DNA of 64,000 nucleotides, taken from contig CP034986.1 in assembly GCA_004026145.2 (NCBI GenBank), positions 3,953,921-4,017,920 of the forward strand, in the 5' to 3' direction. Position 1 is the stretch's first letter. The number at the start of each line of letters is the position of its first letter. This DNA is from Takifugu bimaculatus. Lineage: Eukaryota; Chordata; Actinopteri; Tetraodontiformes; Tetraodontidae. The notes beneath the pieces are model-generated. The model made no database searches and was not told the origin of the DNA. It saw nothing but the letters and a program-made list of their open reading frames with translations. The position numbers were made by a program, and so were the translations under genes. Below, in pieces: positions 53,445-62,877 of this stretch.

Positions 53445-54982
53445 ATGATGAGGAAGCCGATGCTGCTCTTTGGAACCTCTGGAGTTGCGTTTGTCATCTT
53501 CCTTTTCATTTACCAATTGGAGAATTTGAGAGACAGAAGAGGTACGATGCATGTGTGGAGTATATTTGTGATGTCCTTTAAATCTGACACATGTGAGTTA
53601 CTCCTTTGTTGAATTGCTGTTTGAAATGACATGTTCCTGGTCCAGGTGTAAAGTAAACAGAACTGGCTCTGGCTTTTTAAATACCGCGACTCTTTAAATC
53701 TTTGCCAGCCTGCTGCCGTGTTCCGCTCATTCTCCGTTTTCGTTGTAGCTCAAAGGATTCTGAAGCTGCACGACCCGCGAAAAGCACTGCTGAGAGAAAC
53801 GTGCCTCAAAAACAAGATGTATTCCGAGGGGAAAGAGAACTGGGAAGACATGCCGGCCCACGAGCTGCACTTCCTCGTCGTGGATGACAATCATGGCATC
53901 ATCTACTGTTTTGTTCCCAAAGTGAGGCCGACACCATTTTAGCCCACAACAGCCTGTTGGACAGACGCTTCATCTCATTCTCCGCTCCAGGTCGCCTGTA
54001 CCAACTGGAAGAGGGTCATGGTTGCCCTGCACAAAAACAGTACCGGGCCTTATGAAGATCCGCTCTCCATCCCCCCTGAGTCGGTCCATGACAACGAGGT
54101 GCTGACTTTCCTCAGCCGCTTCCCAAAACCGGAGAGGATTGTCCGTTCCTGTCTTTCCATTGTCAACATCTCTTTATGTACTTTCTGTCTCGTCATTCTA
54201 GTTTACTTATTGTTGTCCTGCAGGCGAGGATGAAGCATTACACCAAGTTTCTGTTTGTTCGGAACCCGTTTGTTCGGCTCATCTCCGCCTTTCGGGACAA
54301 GTTTCAAAAGCGCAACAACGTTGTTTACCAAAGAACCAGCCGGCACATCCTGAAGAAGTACGGCAACATATCAGATCCACCAGCGAGCGTGGACGAGGCG
54401 TTCGATACCGGGCTCCACGTCTCGTTTTCCAACTTCATACAGTTCCTGGTTGACCCTGAGACGGAGAAAGATGAACCCTTTGAGTCCCACTGGAAGCAGA
54501 TGCACCGTCTCTGTCACCCGTGTCTCATCGAGTAAGGTCACTTTTTACAGAAGGGTTAGCGGCTGCTCACTAGTACTTCTGGTGTTTGAAGGAAATTAGC
54601 TTTTTAGCCTTGTTTAACCCAGGGGCAGGTGTGCCCACGACTCGGTGCCAGTTGGGTTTCCATGCAAACAAAATCATTCCCCGTTTGAATATCAGCGCCT
54701 GATTGCCAACTCGAGTCACGGCGCATTGTTCTGCTTTGCAGTTACGACTTTATCGGTCACCAGGAGACCCTGCAGATGGACGTGGAACATCTGCTGACCA
54801 TCCTAAATCTGGAGAACGACATCACGTTTCCCACTTCGCCTGAAAACATTTCGGCCCAGGACGATTTGTCAAACTGGTTTGGAGTAGTGCCCCTAGAGGA
54901 CAGGAGGAAGCTGTACAAGATCTACGAGCCAGACTTTGAACTTTTCGGCTACCCAAAGCCTGAAGAGTTGCTTCAAGATTAA
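53445..54982 (+). CDS. Carbohydrate sulfotransferase 12-like (chondroitin 4-O-sulfotransferase family), copy 1
   Basis: A predicted type II Golgi enzyme that moves sulfate from PAPS to N-acetylgalactosamine in chondroitin/dermatan chains. Exons: 53445-53541, 53749-53921, 53991-54140, 54224-54531, 54742-54982. Phases join to 322 residues. Residues 7-23 form the signal anchor. The 5'-phosphosulfate loop is PKVACTNWKRV (about 89-99). The 3'-phosphate loop is FVRNPFVRLISAFR (about 151-164), with N where relatives I recall have D or E. CHPC falls at 237-240. The end, FELFGYPKPEELLQD, resembles CHST12 more than CHST11. Mammalian CHST12 is encoded in one exon, so this multi-exon gene may be a separate fish paralogue. 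N-glycosylation sites: NST at 106, NIS at 188 and NIS at 278. ATG at 53445 is followed by an immediate second ATG. The exon 3 donor ATT/GTCCGT is weak but needed for frame. Confidence 0.88.
54141..54223 (+). other. Intron 3 of copy 1, 83 bases with open frame
   Basis: The intron is short and has a weak donor (GTCCGT). The exon 3 frame stays open through it to the TGA at 54231-54233, adding a hydrophobic stretch (about LCTFCLVILVYLLLSC) before the stop. If retained, the product would end before the 3'-phosphate loop and be inactive. Confidence 0.5.
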
Positions 54983-55424
54983 CGAAAAGTCGACGAACGG
55001 GATTAATTGACTTGTTAGATCCATTATATTAAAATTATCTCTTATTTGCTTTTACCTTGTTATATTCTTTATTCTTGTTATATTGTTTCTCATTACTTAA
55101 TGTTTCTTATTATTTGTTAATGCTTAATGTTCATGATGCTTGATATGTCAACTCGAACTTCTCTGGTCAAGGGCGACAGAAATGCAGCTGCTGTGGGGAA
55201 GTGACAATGACTGGAGACAGAGCTGCAGGGCCTGACCCAGGAGGTGTTCATTTAATCTGTCTGATATGGAAGAATGTGCTGTGTGCGAGCTAATCAAATC
55301 AGTGAAGACCTACAGACCTATTATGATTTACAGTCTTTTGCTTTGTTTGGGACCTGCTATCTTGTGTTTCCCCCCTCCCTTTAGACACATTTAAATTCTG
55401 TGTAACTAGGGACCTCCTAATTTC

Positions 55425-55430
55425 AATAAA
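55425..55430 (+). terminator. Polyadenylation signal, sulfotransferase copy 1
   Basis: AATAAA about 440 bases after the stop codon, repeated at the matching place in copy 2. Confidence 0.65.
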
Positions 55431-55722
55431 AGGATGGCTGAAGTTGTGCGTCAGAACGTGTTGGAGATCTGTAACTGAGCACATCTCTCCGTTCTCCTTG
55501 CAAGTAAAACTGTTGTCTTTGCCTCATTTGTTTTTCTCATGTTTCAGGTCGTTTGAACCTAACAACTTTGATCAAAAATGACTTGTTTTATATGTTGTCT
55601 ATGGTGGCTTGTAGGGAAAGTTGATTACCAGATTTAAAAAAACAAAAAAACAAAAGCTGGTACTGTTTTTGGGGAGCCTGTTCACTGCAAACATTGGACG
55701 CCACACAAAACCACCATGATGT

Positions 55723-55741
55723 ACACACACACACACACACA
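55723..55741. repeat. Short (CA)n in the duplicated 3' flank, copy 1
   Basis: A CA run that recurs at about 63618-63636 in copy 2. Confidence 0.9.
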
Positions 55742-56105
55742 ACCAAAAATTCTCTCTCCGACCCTCATGGAGGGTTCGCTGTAAGCGTGTCAATAACTCG
55801 TCCATCTCTGTCTATATTTGTTCTGTACTGTTAGCTCTTTCACCACCTGAGTCTTAAAAGACAGACATCATGACACCTTTTAAAAAAAAATAAAATGTAC
55901 ACAATCCAAAATGTAGTGGGAGAAAGTGTTTCGCACAGAACGTGACTGTGACACACAAAACAACTTTTAAGCAAAGCTAAAATTCGTAAGGAAACTCTCC
56001 AACCCTTTAGCCTTCAATTCAACTAAACAACTTCTAGTCTTTTCATTTAAAAACAGTCTCCAGTCCCTCATCTGTAGCGGCAATTTGTCTTGTGTATCAA
56101 ACTAT

Positions 56106-58030
56106 AAAACTTAATCAAATCAAGTGGCCACTGAGGCACCTAAGGACTAAATTTACACAGGATACAACAGAGTCCATTGTCCAGGCAAAAATAAAGATTT
56201 ATTTTCCATCAACAAGCAAACAAACACTGGCCCATTGCTGCCTCTCCTTCCCTGGTAAAATAAAACCTCATCCCTCCCAGGTATCCCGCACCAGCTACCC
56301 AGTACCTTCAAAATAAAAGCTTAGTCAAATACCCAAATTAACTGCAACAATGCTAAGTATCATAAACAAACTAAAAGCGTATTCCCCAAAACTAAACTAC
56401 AAAAAATAACTACCGGTAAGTAAGAAGTGATTAAACATTACAAAGGTAACAAAGAGCTCCAACGTCATGCTTGTTCCTTGGGTAACCGGATGGTTAATGG
56501 GTATATGCGTATCTGCTGCGTATCTTCTGCATCCTGGGTCTATTTGTTTTGGTTGCCATGTGTGATGGCACCATGGTCACATGGTGTTCCTAGCAGATGT
56601 GTGGTACGCCCCAGGGTGTTGGGCTGGTTGTCCTGCTTTGCCCTTTAGTTTCTGTTTGCTTTTCTCAGTGCCATTTATTTAAATATCCCTTTTCAGCATA
56701 TTGAGGAGTGCTTTAGCAATGTTTAGCGCCATTGTCACCTGCTGGGGTGGAGGAGGAACAGCAGTGGTGCGGAGGTTCTGTTAACTTATGTAGGTCTTCC
56801 TTGTTTTGTGGTTTGGGTTTGTGGATTTGCGTGTAGTTATTTCGGTGGATTTCTGTTTCTGTTTTGTGTTATGAGTGCTGAAAGTTGTAGTGACCTCTGC
56901 CACAGCTAGTTAGCATAGTCTCCCCTCTCAAACCAGCTGTACCCCTGAATGGTTGTACCCCTGTGATGGCTGCACTAGACATCCATCTTTTGGGGGGATT
57001 GGAACCGAACCATAATGACTGTTCATTTTAAGCATACAAAATGATTTTTATCAAATGTTAAATAAATGTTAATTCACTGCATCGTGCCTGAATTCATTTT
57101 GGCATTTACCTCTGTGGGTGGTCTTCGAACCCTAACCTTTGTTCACAAACTTGTTTTTCTGGTAATCATCTTTAGGGTTTTTAGTGTTTCTCGATAACGT
57201 GTTTACGACCGCTGGTTCCACTTTACGTGATTGAAGGATTAACATCAACCCCGACACAATTTAAATCTGTACATCCGACACAACACTGTTCTTTAATGGT
57301 GTTGGATTATACATTTCTTTCCACTCTTTTGCTCCCAATGTGGACATGATCAGGGTACAATTAATACAGGTGGGACCTTTTGACAGGAGCCTGGGACCCT
57401 GGGCGGAACAGGAACATTTTCAACTGGCTTTAAATGATGGCTCAGAACAGAAGGGTGCAGCTGGCAGGCAGCAGGAGCCAACTCTGTCACATCCAAGCTG
57501 TAAAAACAGCCCCCCCCCACACACACACACACACACACACACTTTGCAATGTAACACCCTCCTTAAAATAAAAGCTCTACCTACAGACAGAAATGTGATC
57601 CAACATGTGCAAAATAATCACAATATTTTAGCGGTGACATTGTCACCGTCCTTTTTGTACTTGATTTTGTGTCCTTGCCCGACGCATCAGACTCTCGTTA
57701 TGATTGTACATTTTCTTCAAGGACACCGCGAGGCTGTGGCCTGCGTAGACCGCCGCAGGTGCTGTGCTCGACTCTACATAAACTTTGAAAATGCTGCAAG
57801 TCCAGGAGCGTGGCTGGTGTCTCCTTCTCTGTTGTGGAGTAGTGAAGTTGGTGGTGCTTGAACTTGACCAAGAAGTAGGAGATGGGGGCAGAAATGAGTC
57901 AGTAGCAGCAACCATTGCTAATCCAGACATCAATTTTGACTGGATGAACGCACAATGGAGAGGAATAGGTTTATAACCCATTTTACTACCACACACACTT
58001 GCGTTACCGGAAGTCGAAGGCTCTGTTATG
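56106..58030. other. Spacer without a recognised gene
   Basis: AT-rich DNA with several AATAAA-like strings and a (CA)n run at about 57512-57542. A 117-residue open frame on the - strand (57643-57996) shows no motif I recognise and may be a decayed mobile-element fragment. Confidence 0.5.
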
Positions 58031-58038
58031 GTCTAAAC

Positions 58039-58545
58039 CAGGGGTCGGCAACCCAACATGTTGGAAGAGCCATATTGGACCAAAAAAACAAGAAACAAAT
58101 CTGTCTGGAGATGCAAAAAATTAAAAGCCTTATATAAGGCTTCTAATAAAGGCAACACATGCTGTAAGTGTCTATATTAGCTGTATTAGCCTACTTTCCA
58201 AATGATCAGTAGGCTACAAATACATAATGAGCATTCAAGATTAAATGTTTATTTTCGCTGCACCGCATCTTGGAGAGGATGACGCACCATGTGGCCACTC
58301 TGCTGTAAAATGACGCTTTAAGTTTAACTTCCATTATAATGAGATGTTGAAATTAAATATTTATTATACACATTTATACAGCATTGGAAAACTTTAAGAA
58401 TGTTAATGTTTGCCACGTTTTTCCTCCTACAGAAATTATATTAAAACAATTTCCATTTTCATATTTTTGAAAAAGCTCCAGGGAGCCACTAGTGCGGCGC
58501 CAAAGAGCCGCATGCGGCTCCAGAGCCGCGGGTTGCCGACCCCTG
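58039..58545. mobile_element. Non-autonomous hAT-type DNA transposon (MITE), 507 bp
   Basis: The left end, CAGGGGTCGGCAACCC, is matched by the inverted right end, GGGTTGCCGACCCCTG. Just outside lie the 8-base flanks GTCTAAAC (58031-58038) and GTCTAGAA (58546-58553), which agree at six of eight positions. That is the target-site duplication size of hAT elements and fits their TCTAGA-like preference. The right arm repeats GAGCCGC/GCGGCTC phrases. There is no open frame for a transposase, so movement would have needed an enzyme from elsewhere. The flank mismatches suggest an old insertion. Confidence 0.9.
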
Positions 58546-58770
58546 GTCTAGAATCAATAAGACCAGAATAAAGCGGCTATTTTATTCTTATTGGTTCTTG
58601 AATGATTATCATCAAGACCTAATGATTATGCAGAAGTTGTGTCGAAGTCCCCGTTTGAAATGGCACATTTAAAAAAAACTAGTCAAACCACTTGACAGGA
58701 AAACTTTCAGACACCCCCAGAAATGGCAACTTTAACCTGACAGGCCTCTGTCACCCCACTGGGTCATGGT

Positions 58771-58870
58771 TTCCTCTCCTCTCCTCTCCTCTCCTCTCCT
58801 CTCCTCTCCTCTCCTCTCCTCTCCTCTCCTCTCTCTCCTCTCCTCTCCTCTCCTCTCCTCTCCTCCTCCT
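58771..58870 (+). repeat. (CTCTC)n pentanucleotide array, left
   Basis: About twenty TCCTC units with small slips, a polypyrimidine tract on the + strand. Confidence 0.95.
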
Positions 58871-59054
58871 CATCAAGTAGACTAGTGATGCTATTTCGTG
58901 TATAGTTTTTCTGCCCCCCCCCCTTCTGTATTCATTTACAGGTATCGCTGCCTTAGAGCTGCATAATGACCTCCGGCCCCGCTGACCCACTCAACCAGCA
59001 ACTTATTCAATATTCAATATAATGTATTTTTGTATGTATTTCTATGCTCTATGC

Positions 59055-59157
59055 CTCTCCTCTCCTCTCCTCTCCTCTCCTCTCCTCTCCTCTCCTCTCC
59101 TCTCCTCTCCTCTCCTCTCCCCTCCCCTCCCCTCCCCTCCTCTCCTCTCCTCTCCTC
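59055..59157 (+). repeat. (CTCTC)n pentanucleotide array, right
   Basis: The same unit as the left array, with an inner block of CCCCT variants at about 59118-59140. It runs straight into the body of the interspersed repeat that follows. Confidence 0.95.
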
Positions 59158-59367
59158 CCTATTCTGTCCTCTACCTGTCCTTCCCCCTTCTCCTCTCTCT
59201 CTACCCAGCCCCCCCATCAGCAGGAGGGTCCCCCTACATGAGCCTGGTCCTGCTCAAGGTTTCTTCCTGTTAAAGGGGAGTTTTTCCTTGCCACTGTTGC
59301 TTGTCTGGGGTTAGGCCCTGGGATTCTGGAAACCGCCTTGAAACAATTTTGATTGTAAAAGACGCTA

Positions 59368-59398
<31 letters not shown>

Positions 59399-59445
59399 TT
59401 TGATTTGATTTGATTTGATTTGATTTGATTTGATTTGATTTGATT
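59158..59445 (+). mobile_element. Teleost short interspersed element with (TTGAT)n tail
   Basis: The block contains 'CAAGGTTTCTTCCTGTTAAA', 'TTTTTCCTTGCCACTG', 'CGCTATATAAATAAAGAT' and then about twelve TTGAT units to 59445. Non-LTR elements end in this kind of short tandem tail. It has no coding capacity. A decayed relative lies at 9893-9980. The family name is not determined. Confidence 0.8.
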
Positions 59446-59454
59446 TTGAGTGAG

Positions 59455-59604
59455 GGAAGAATGGAGCAGATCAACAGGTGGATCGGTGTGGCGTCCACAG
59501 TACCGGTAATGTGGACTCTGCACCGGTCCATTGTGGTGAAGAGAGAGCTGTGCCAAAAGGCGAAGCTCTCAATTTACCGGTCAATCTTCATTCCTACCCT
59601 CATC
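59455..59604 (+). pseudogene. Rex3/RTE-like LINE fragment, internal part
   Basis: The + strand frame encodes QINRWIGVAS, TLHRSIVVKRELCQKAKLSI and YRSIFIPTL. This is a well-known segment near the end of the reverse transcriptase ORF in Rex3-like fish LINEs. It stops abruptly at about 59604, where an L2-like segment begins. A second piece of the same element type, from its extreme 3' end, lies at 60835-60966. Confidence 0.7.
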
Positions 59605-59862
59605 TTGTTACAAAGATTGGAACATATGATTGGGATTAAAGGGACAGCACTAGACTGGTTTAGATCATATTTATCCGATAGATACCAGTTTGCTGATGTC
59701 CATGGCGTTCCCTCTTCATACAGTAGGGTTAGCCATGGAGTTACACAAGGTTCTGTACTTGGACCAATCCTTTTCACCTTGTACATGCTTCCCTTAGGGA
59801 ACATTATTCGGCAGCATGGAATAAATTTTCATTGTTATGCCGATGACACTCAGCTTAAAATT
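59605..59862 (+). pseudogene. L2-like LINE reverse transcriptase fragment
   Basis: The frame encodes GIKGTALDWFRSYLSDR, HGVTQGSVLGPILFTLYMLP and the catalytic HCYADDTQL (YADD at about 59836-59847). These are reverse-transcriptase palm motifs of the CR1/L2 type. Only some 85 residues remain, with neither the start of the RT nor its C-terminus, so it is a dead fragment. Confidence 0.85.
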
Positions 59863-60584
59863 TCTGCGGGAGTGCTCTGTAAGATCTGGATAAAATTTGC
59901 AGCCACTTCAGAAGTCAGGTAGCGTCTCCTCACCGTTCTCACAGGGGCCCTCCGCTGGTTAAAACTGGTGATGTTAAAAAACACACAAAAGTGGTCAGAC
60001 ACGGCCAGATCCACAACCGAGGACCCACCCACGGACAGGCCATAGGTTATGACCAGGTCCAGGGTGCACCCTCTGCTGTGGGTCGGCTGCGTGACATGTT
60101 GTTTAAAATCCAAACTGTGAAGGAGGTTTAAAAATTCTCTGGACACTGGGTCCGAGGCGTTGTTGACGTGTAGATTAAAATCACCAGTTATTAAAATCCT
60201 GTTGTATTTAGCATAAATTATTGATAAAAATTCTGAGAATTGGCTGATAAAAGAGGTGGAGTATTGGGGTGGTCTGTAAACTGTTATGCTTAAAATCGGA
60301 GGGCTGCTAAAAACAAACGCATGATGCTCAAATGATGGAAACGTATTAAAAGAGACCTCACTTGATGACATTTCGGTCCTTGTTACTGAAGCGGTTCCAC
60401 CTCCTTTCCTGCCCCCCCTTGTAGAAAATAAAAAGTTAAAATCTGGGGGGCAAGCCTCTGTGAGAACAGCAGGTGCATCAGTGCCAAGCCATGTCTCAGT
60501 AAGGAGAAAATCATCTAGTTTTCTGTCTAAAATTAAGTCGTTTACCATAAAAGATTTGTTTAAAAGAGAGCGCACGTTCAGCAC
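59850..60584 (-). pseudogene. L2-like LINE endonuclease-domain ORF fragment (244 residues)
   Basis: On the - strand an uninterrupted frame encodes an apurinic-type endonuclease domain: LNVRSLLNKS near the start, LTETWL, TVYRPP, ITGDFNLHVN and VSDHFCVF. GDFN and SDH hold catalytic residues of this fold. The domain would nick target DNA for reverse transcription. The frame ends where it meets the oppositely oriented RT fragment, so no complete ORF2 remains. The intact 244-codon frame suggests a fairly recent insertion. Confidence 0.88.
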
Positions 60585-60599
60585 CGGTTTATGTCCGTG

Positions 60600-60834
60600 C
60601 CGGACGTGCGCTCATCATGTCTTTTTATGGGAACAATAAAAGCACTGTTGCGTCTGGAAACAGTCCTGGGTTTCTGTCCATATGAAATGATGGTGTCAAT
60701 GGAGTGAGTGATCTGTGATCCTGATGGCAGACATGGGAGTAGTGGTGGAGAGGCATGTATGGTGGAGCGTGCGGGGGGTGAGAGTATATGTGAGTGCGAG
60801 TGAGGGGCAGAGTGTTGGCGTGCATGTGGTGGAA
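60600..60834 (-). mobile_element. Probable 5' part of the - strand LINE fragment
   Basis: Sequence between the endonuclease start and the Rex3-like tail. By position it is the 5' region of the inverted L2-like piece. I recognise no motif that proves it. Confidence 0.4.
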
Positions 60835-60966
60835 GAAGTAGCTGGGGAGAGGGAAGTCTGGGCTTCTCTTCTTAGGCTGCTGCCCCCGCGACCCGACCCC
60901 GGATAAGCGGTAGAGGGAGGATGGATGGATGGATGGATGGATGGATGGATGGATGGATGGATGGAT
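60835..60966 (+). mobile_element. Rex3/RTE-like LINE 3' end with (GGAT)n tail
   Basis: The frame reads VAGEREVWASLLRLLPPRPDPG and is followed by GGATAAGCGGTAGAG and about twelve GGAT units, the usual ending of Rex3-like elements. It has the same orientation as the fragment at 59455-59604. The tail runs directly into the left edge of duplicate copy 2. Confidence 0.8.
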
Positions 60967-61043
60967 AATTTTAACAGCAGTAGACATGCGTCATCATGAT
61001 GATTACGAGCACGAAAGGGTTCATTTTATTTTGATTATTCCAG

Positions 61044-61078
61044 GGTGTGTTTTGCTGCAGGTTCGACAGCAGTTAAGG
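61044..61078 (+). other. Candidate untranslated exon, copy 2, with altered donor
   Basis: Counterpart of 53156-53190. The donor reads GTGCGA here instead of GTGAGA, a weaker site at position +3. Exon status is inferred. Confidence 0.25.
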
Positions 61079-61335
61079 GTGCGAAAACCTGTTCTCATTT
61101 CATTGGTCTCGTTTCAGTTGTTCAGTAAGAATGTGCAGTTTGTTTAGTTACTTTTTTTTAAAATTAAATTTGAATGAATCAGTGTGGTCGTAAACGTACC
61201 ATATCCCAGATGTGACACGGGATTTATTTTTGTGGACTAATCAGCTCTGGCATTTCTGCAACATCCAAAAACTTTTGTATTTTTATTGTTTCTATTGTTA
61301 TTATTGTTTCTAGTTCACCATCGCGTAAAACTGCT

Positions 61336-62877
61336 ATGATGGGGAAGCCGATGCTGCTCTTTGGAACCTCTGGAGTTGCGTTTGTCATCTTCCTTTTCAT
61401 TTACCAATTGGAGAATTCGAGAGAAAGAAGAGGTACGATGCATGTGTGGAGTATATTTGTGATGTCCTTTAAATCTGACACATTAATGTGAGTTAATCCT
61501 TTGTTGAATTGCTGTTTGAAATGACATGTTCCTGGTCCAGGTGTAAAGTAAACAGAACTGGCTCTGGCTTTTTAAATACCGCGACTCTTTAAATCTTTGC
61601 CAGCCTGCTGCCGTGTTCCGCTCATTCTCCGTTTTCGTTGTAGCTCAAAGGATTCTGAAGCTGCACGAGCCGCGAAAAGCACTGCTGAGAGAAACGTGCC
61701 TCAAAAACAAGATGTATTCCGAGGGGAAAGAGAACTGGGAAGACATGCCGGCCCACGAGCTGCACTTCCTCGTCGTGGATGACAATCATGGCATCATCTA
61801 CTGTTTTGTTCCCAAAGTGAGGCCGACACCATTTTAGCCCACAACAGCCTGTTGGACAGACGCTTCATCTCATTCTCCGCTCCAGGTCGCCTGTACCAAC
61901 TGGAAGAGGGTCATGGTTGCCCTGCACAAAAACAGTACCGGGCCTTATGAAGATCCGCTCTCCATCCCCCCTGAGTCGGTCCATGACAACAACGTGCTGA
62001 CTTTCCTCAGCGACTTCCCGAAACCAGAGAGGATTGTCCGTTCCTGTCTTTCCATTGTCAACATCTCTTTATGTACTTTCTGTCTCGTCATTCTAGTTTA
62101 CGTATTGTTGTCCTGCAGGCGAGGATGAAGCATTACACCAAGTTTCTGTTTGTTCGGAACCCGTTTGTTCGGCTCATCTCCGCCTTTCGGGACAAGTTTC
62201 AAAAGCGCAACAACCTTTTTTACCGAAGTACCAGCCGGCACATCCTGAAGAAGTACGGCAACATCTCAGATCCACCAGCGAGCGTGGACGAGGCGTTCGA
62301 TTCCGGGCTCCACGTCTCGTTTTCCAACTTCATACAGTTCCTGGTTGACCCTGAGACGGAGAAAGATGAACCCTTTGAGCCCCACTGGAAGCAGATGCAC
62401 CGTCTCTGTCACCCGTGTCTCATCGAGTAAGGTCACTTTTTACAGAAGGGTTAGCGGCTGCTCACTAGTACTTCTGGTGTTTGAAGGAAATTAGCTTTTT
62501 AGCCTTGTTTAACCCAGGGGCAGGTGTGCCCACGACTCGGTGCCAATTGGGTTTCCATGCAAACAAAATCATTCCCTGTTTGAATATCAGTGCCTGATTG
62601 CCAACTCGAGTAACAGCGCATTGTTCTGCTTTGCAGTTACAACTTTATCGGTCACCAGGAGACCCTGCAGATGGACGTGGAACATCTGCTGACCATCCTA
62701 AATCTGGAGAACGACATCACATTTCCCACTTCGTATGAAAACATTTCGACCCTGGATTATTTGTCAAACTGGTTTGGAGTAGTGCCCCTAGAGGACAGGA
62801 GGAAGCTGTACAAGATCTACGAGCCAGACTTTGAACTTTTCGGCTACCCAAAGCCTGAAGAGTTGCTTCAAGATTAA
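61336..62877 (+). CDS. Carbohydrate sulfotransferase 12-like, copy 2
   Basis: Exons: 61336-61432, 61644-61816, 61886-62035, 62119-62426, 62637-62877. All phases join to 322 residues with no stop or frameshift. Same architecture as copy 1: signal anchor, VACTNWKRV and VRNPFVRLISAFR sulfate-donor loops, CHPC, FGYPKPEELLQD end. By hand comparison it differs from copy 1 at 17 residues: R3G, L28S, D30E, D41E, E126N, R133D, V173L, V174F, Q176R, R177S, T202S, S228P, D245N, P276Y, A281T, Q282L, D284Y. Both sulfate-donor loops are unchanged. The presumed promoter and first exon of copy 1 are absent upstream, where a LINE tail sits instead. Expression may therefore depend on read-through from copy 1 or a new promoter. 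Confidence 0.87.

Larger units (their letters stand above)
53076..56105 (+). repeat. Tandem duplication, copy 1 (part matching the visible copy 2)
   Basis: This stretch aligns by eye, base for base, with 60965-64000 apart from small indels. The offset is 7889 at the left edge and 7895 from exon 2 onward. The block holds the complete sulfotransferase gene plus about 1.1 kb of 3' flank. The match runs to the window end, so the right edge of the unit is unknown. Confidence 0.95.

Noticed and set aside
55299..55484. 61-residue - strand frame present in both duplicates (also 63194-63379)
   Set aside because: Its conservation is explained by the recent duplication. It lies in the 3' UTR and has no recognisable domain.
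57643..57996. 117-residue - strand frame between the sulfotransferase copies
   Set aside because: Considered as a transposase remnant because of its Arg-rich run, but no diagnostic motif could be seen, so no family is claimed.
59605..60600. Single L2-like LINE with a twin-priming 5' inversion
   Set aside because: The sense RT part lies upstream of the inverted endonuclease part, the opposite of the order twin priming produces.
60715..60906. 63-residue + strand frame as a possible small gene
   Set aside because: Its C-terminal third is the end of a Rex3-like LINE ORF, and the rest is unrelated sequence in front of the junction.
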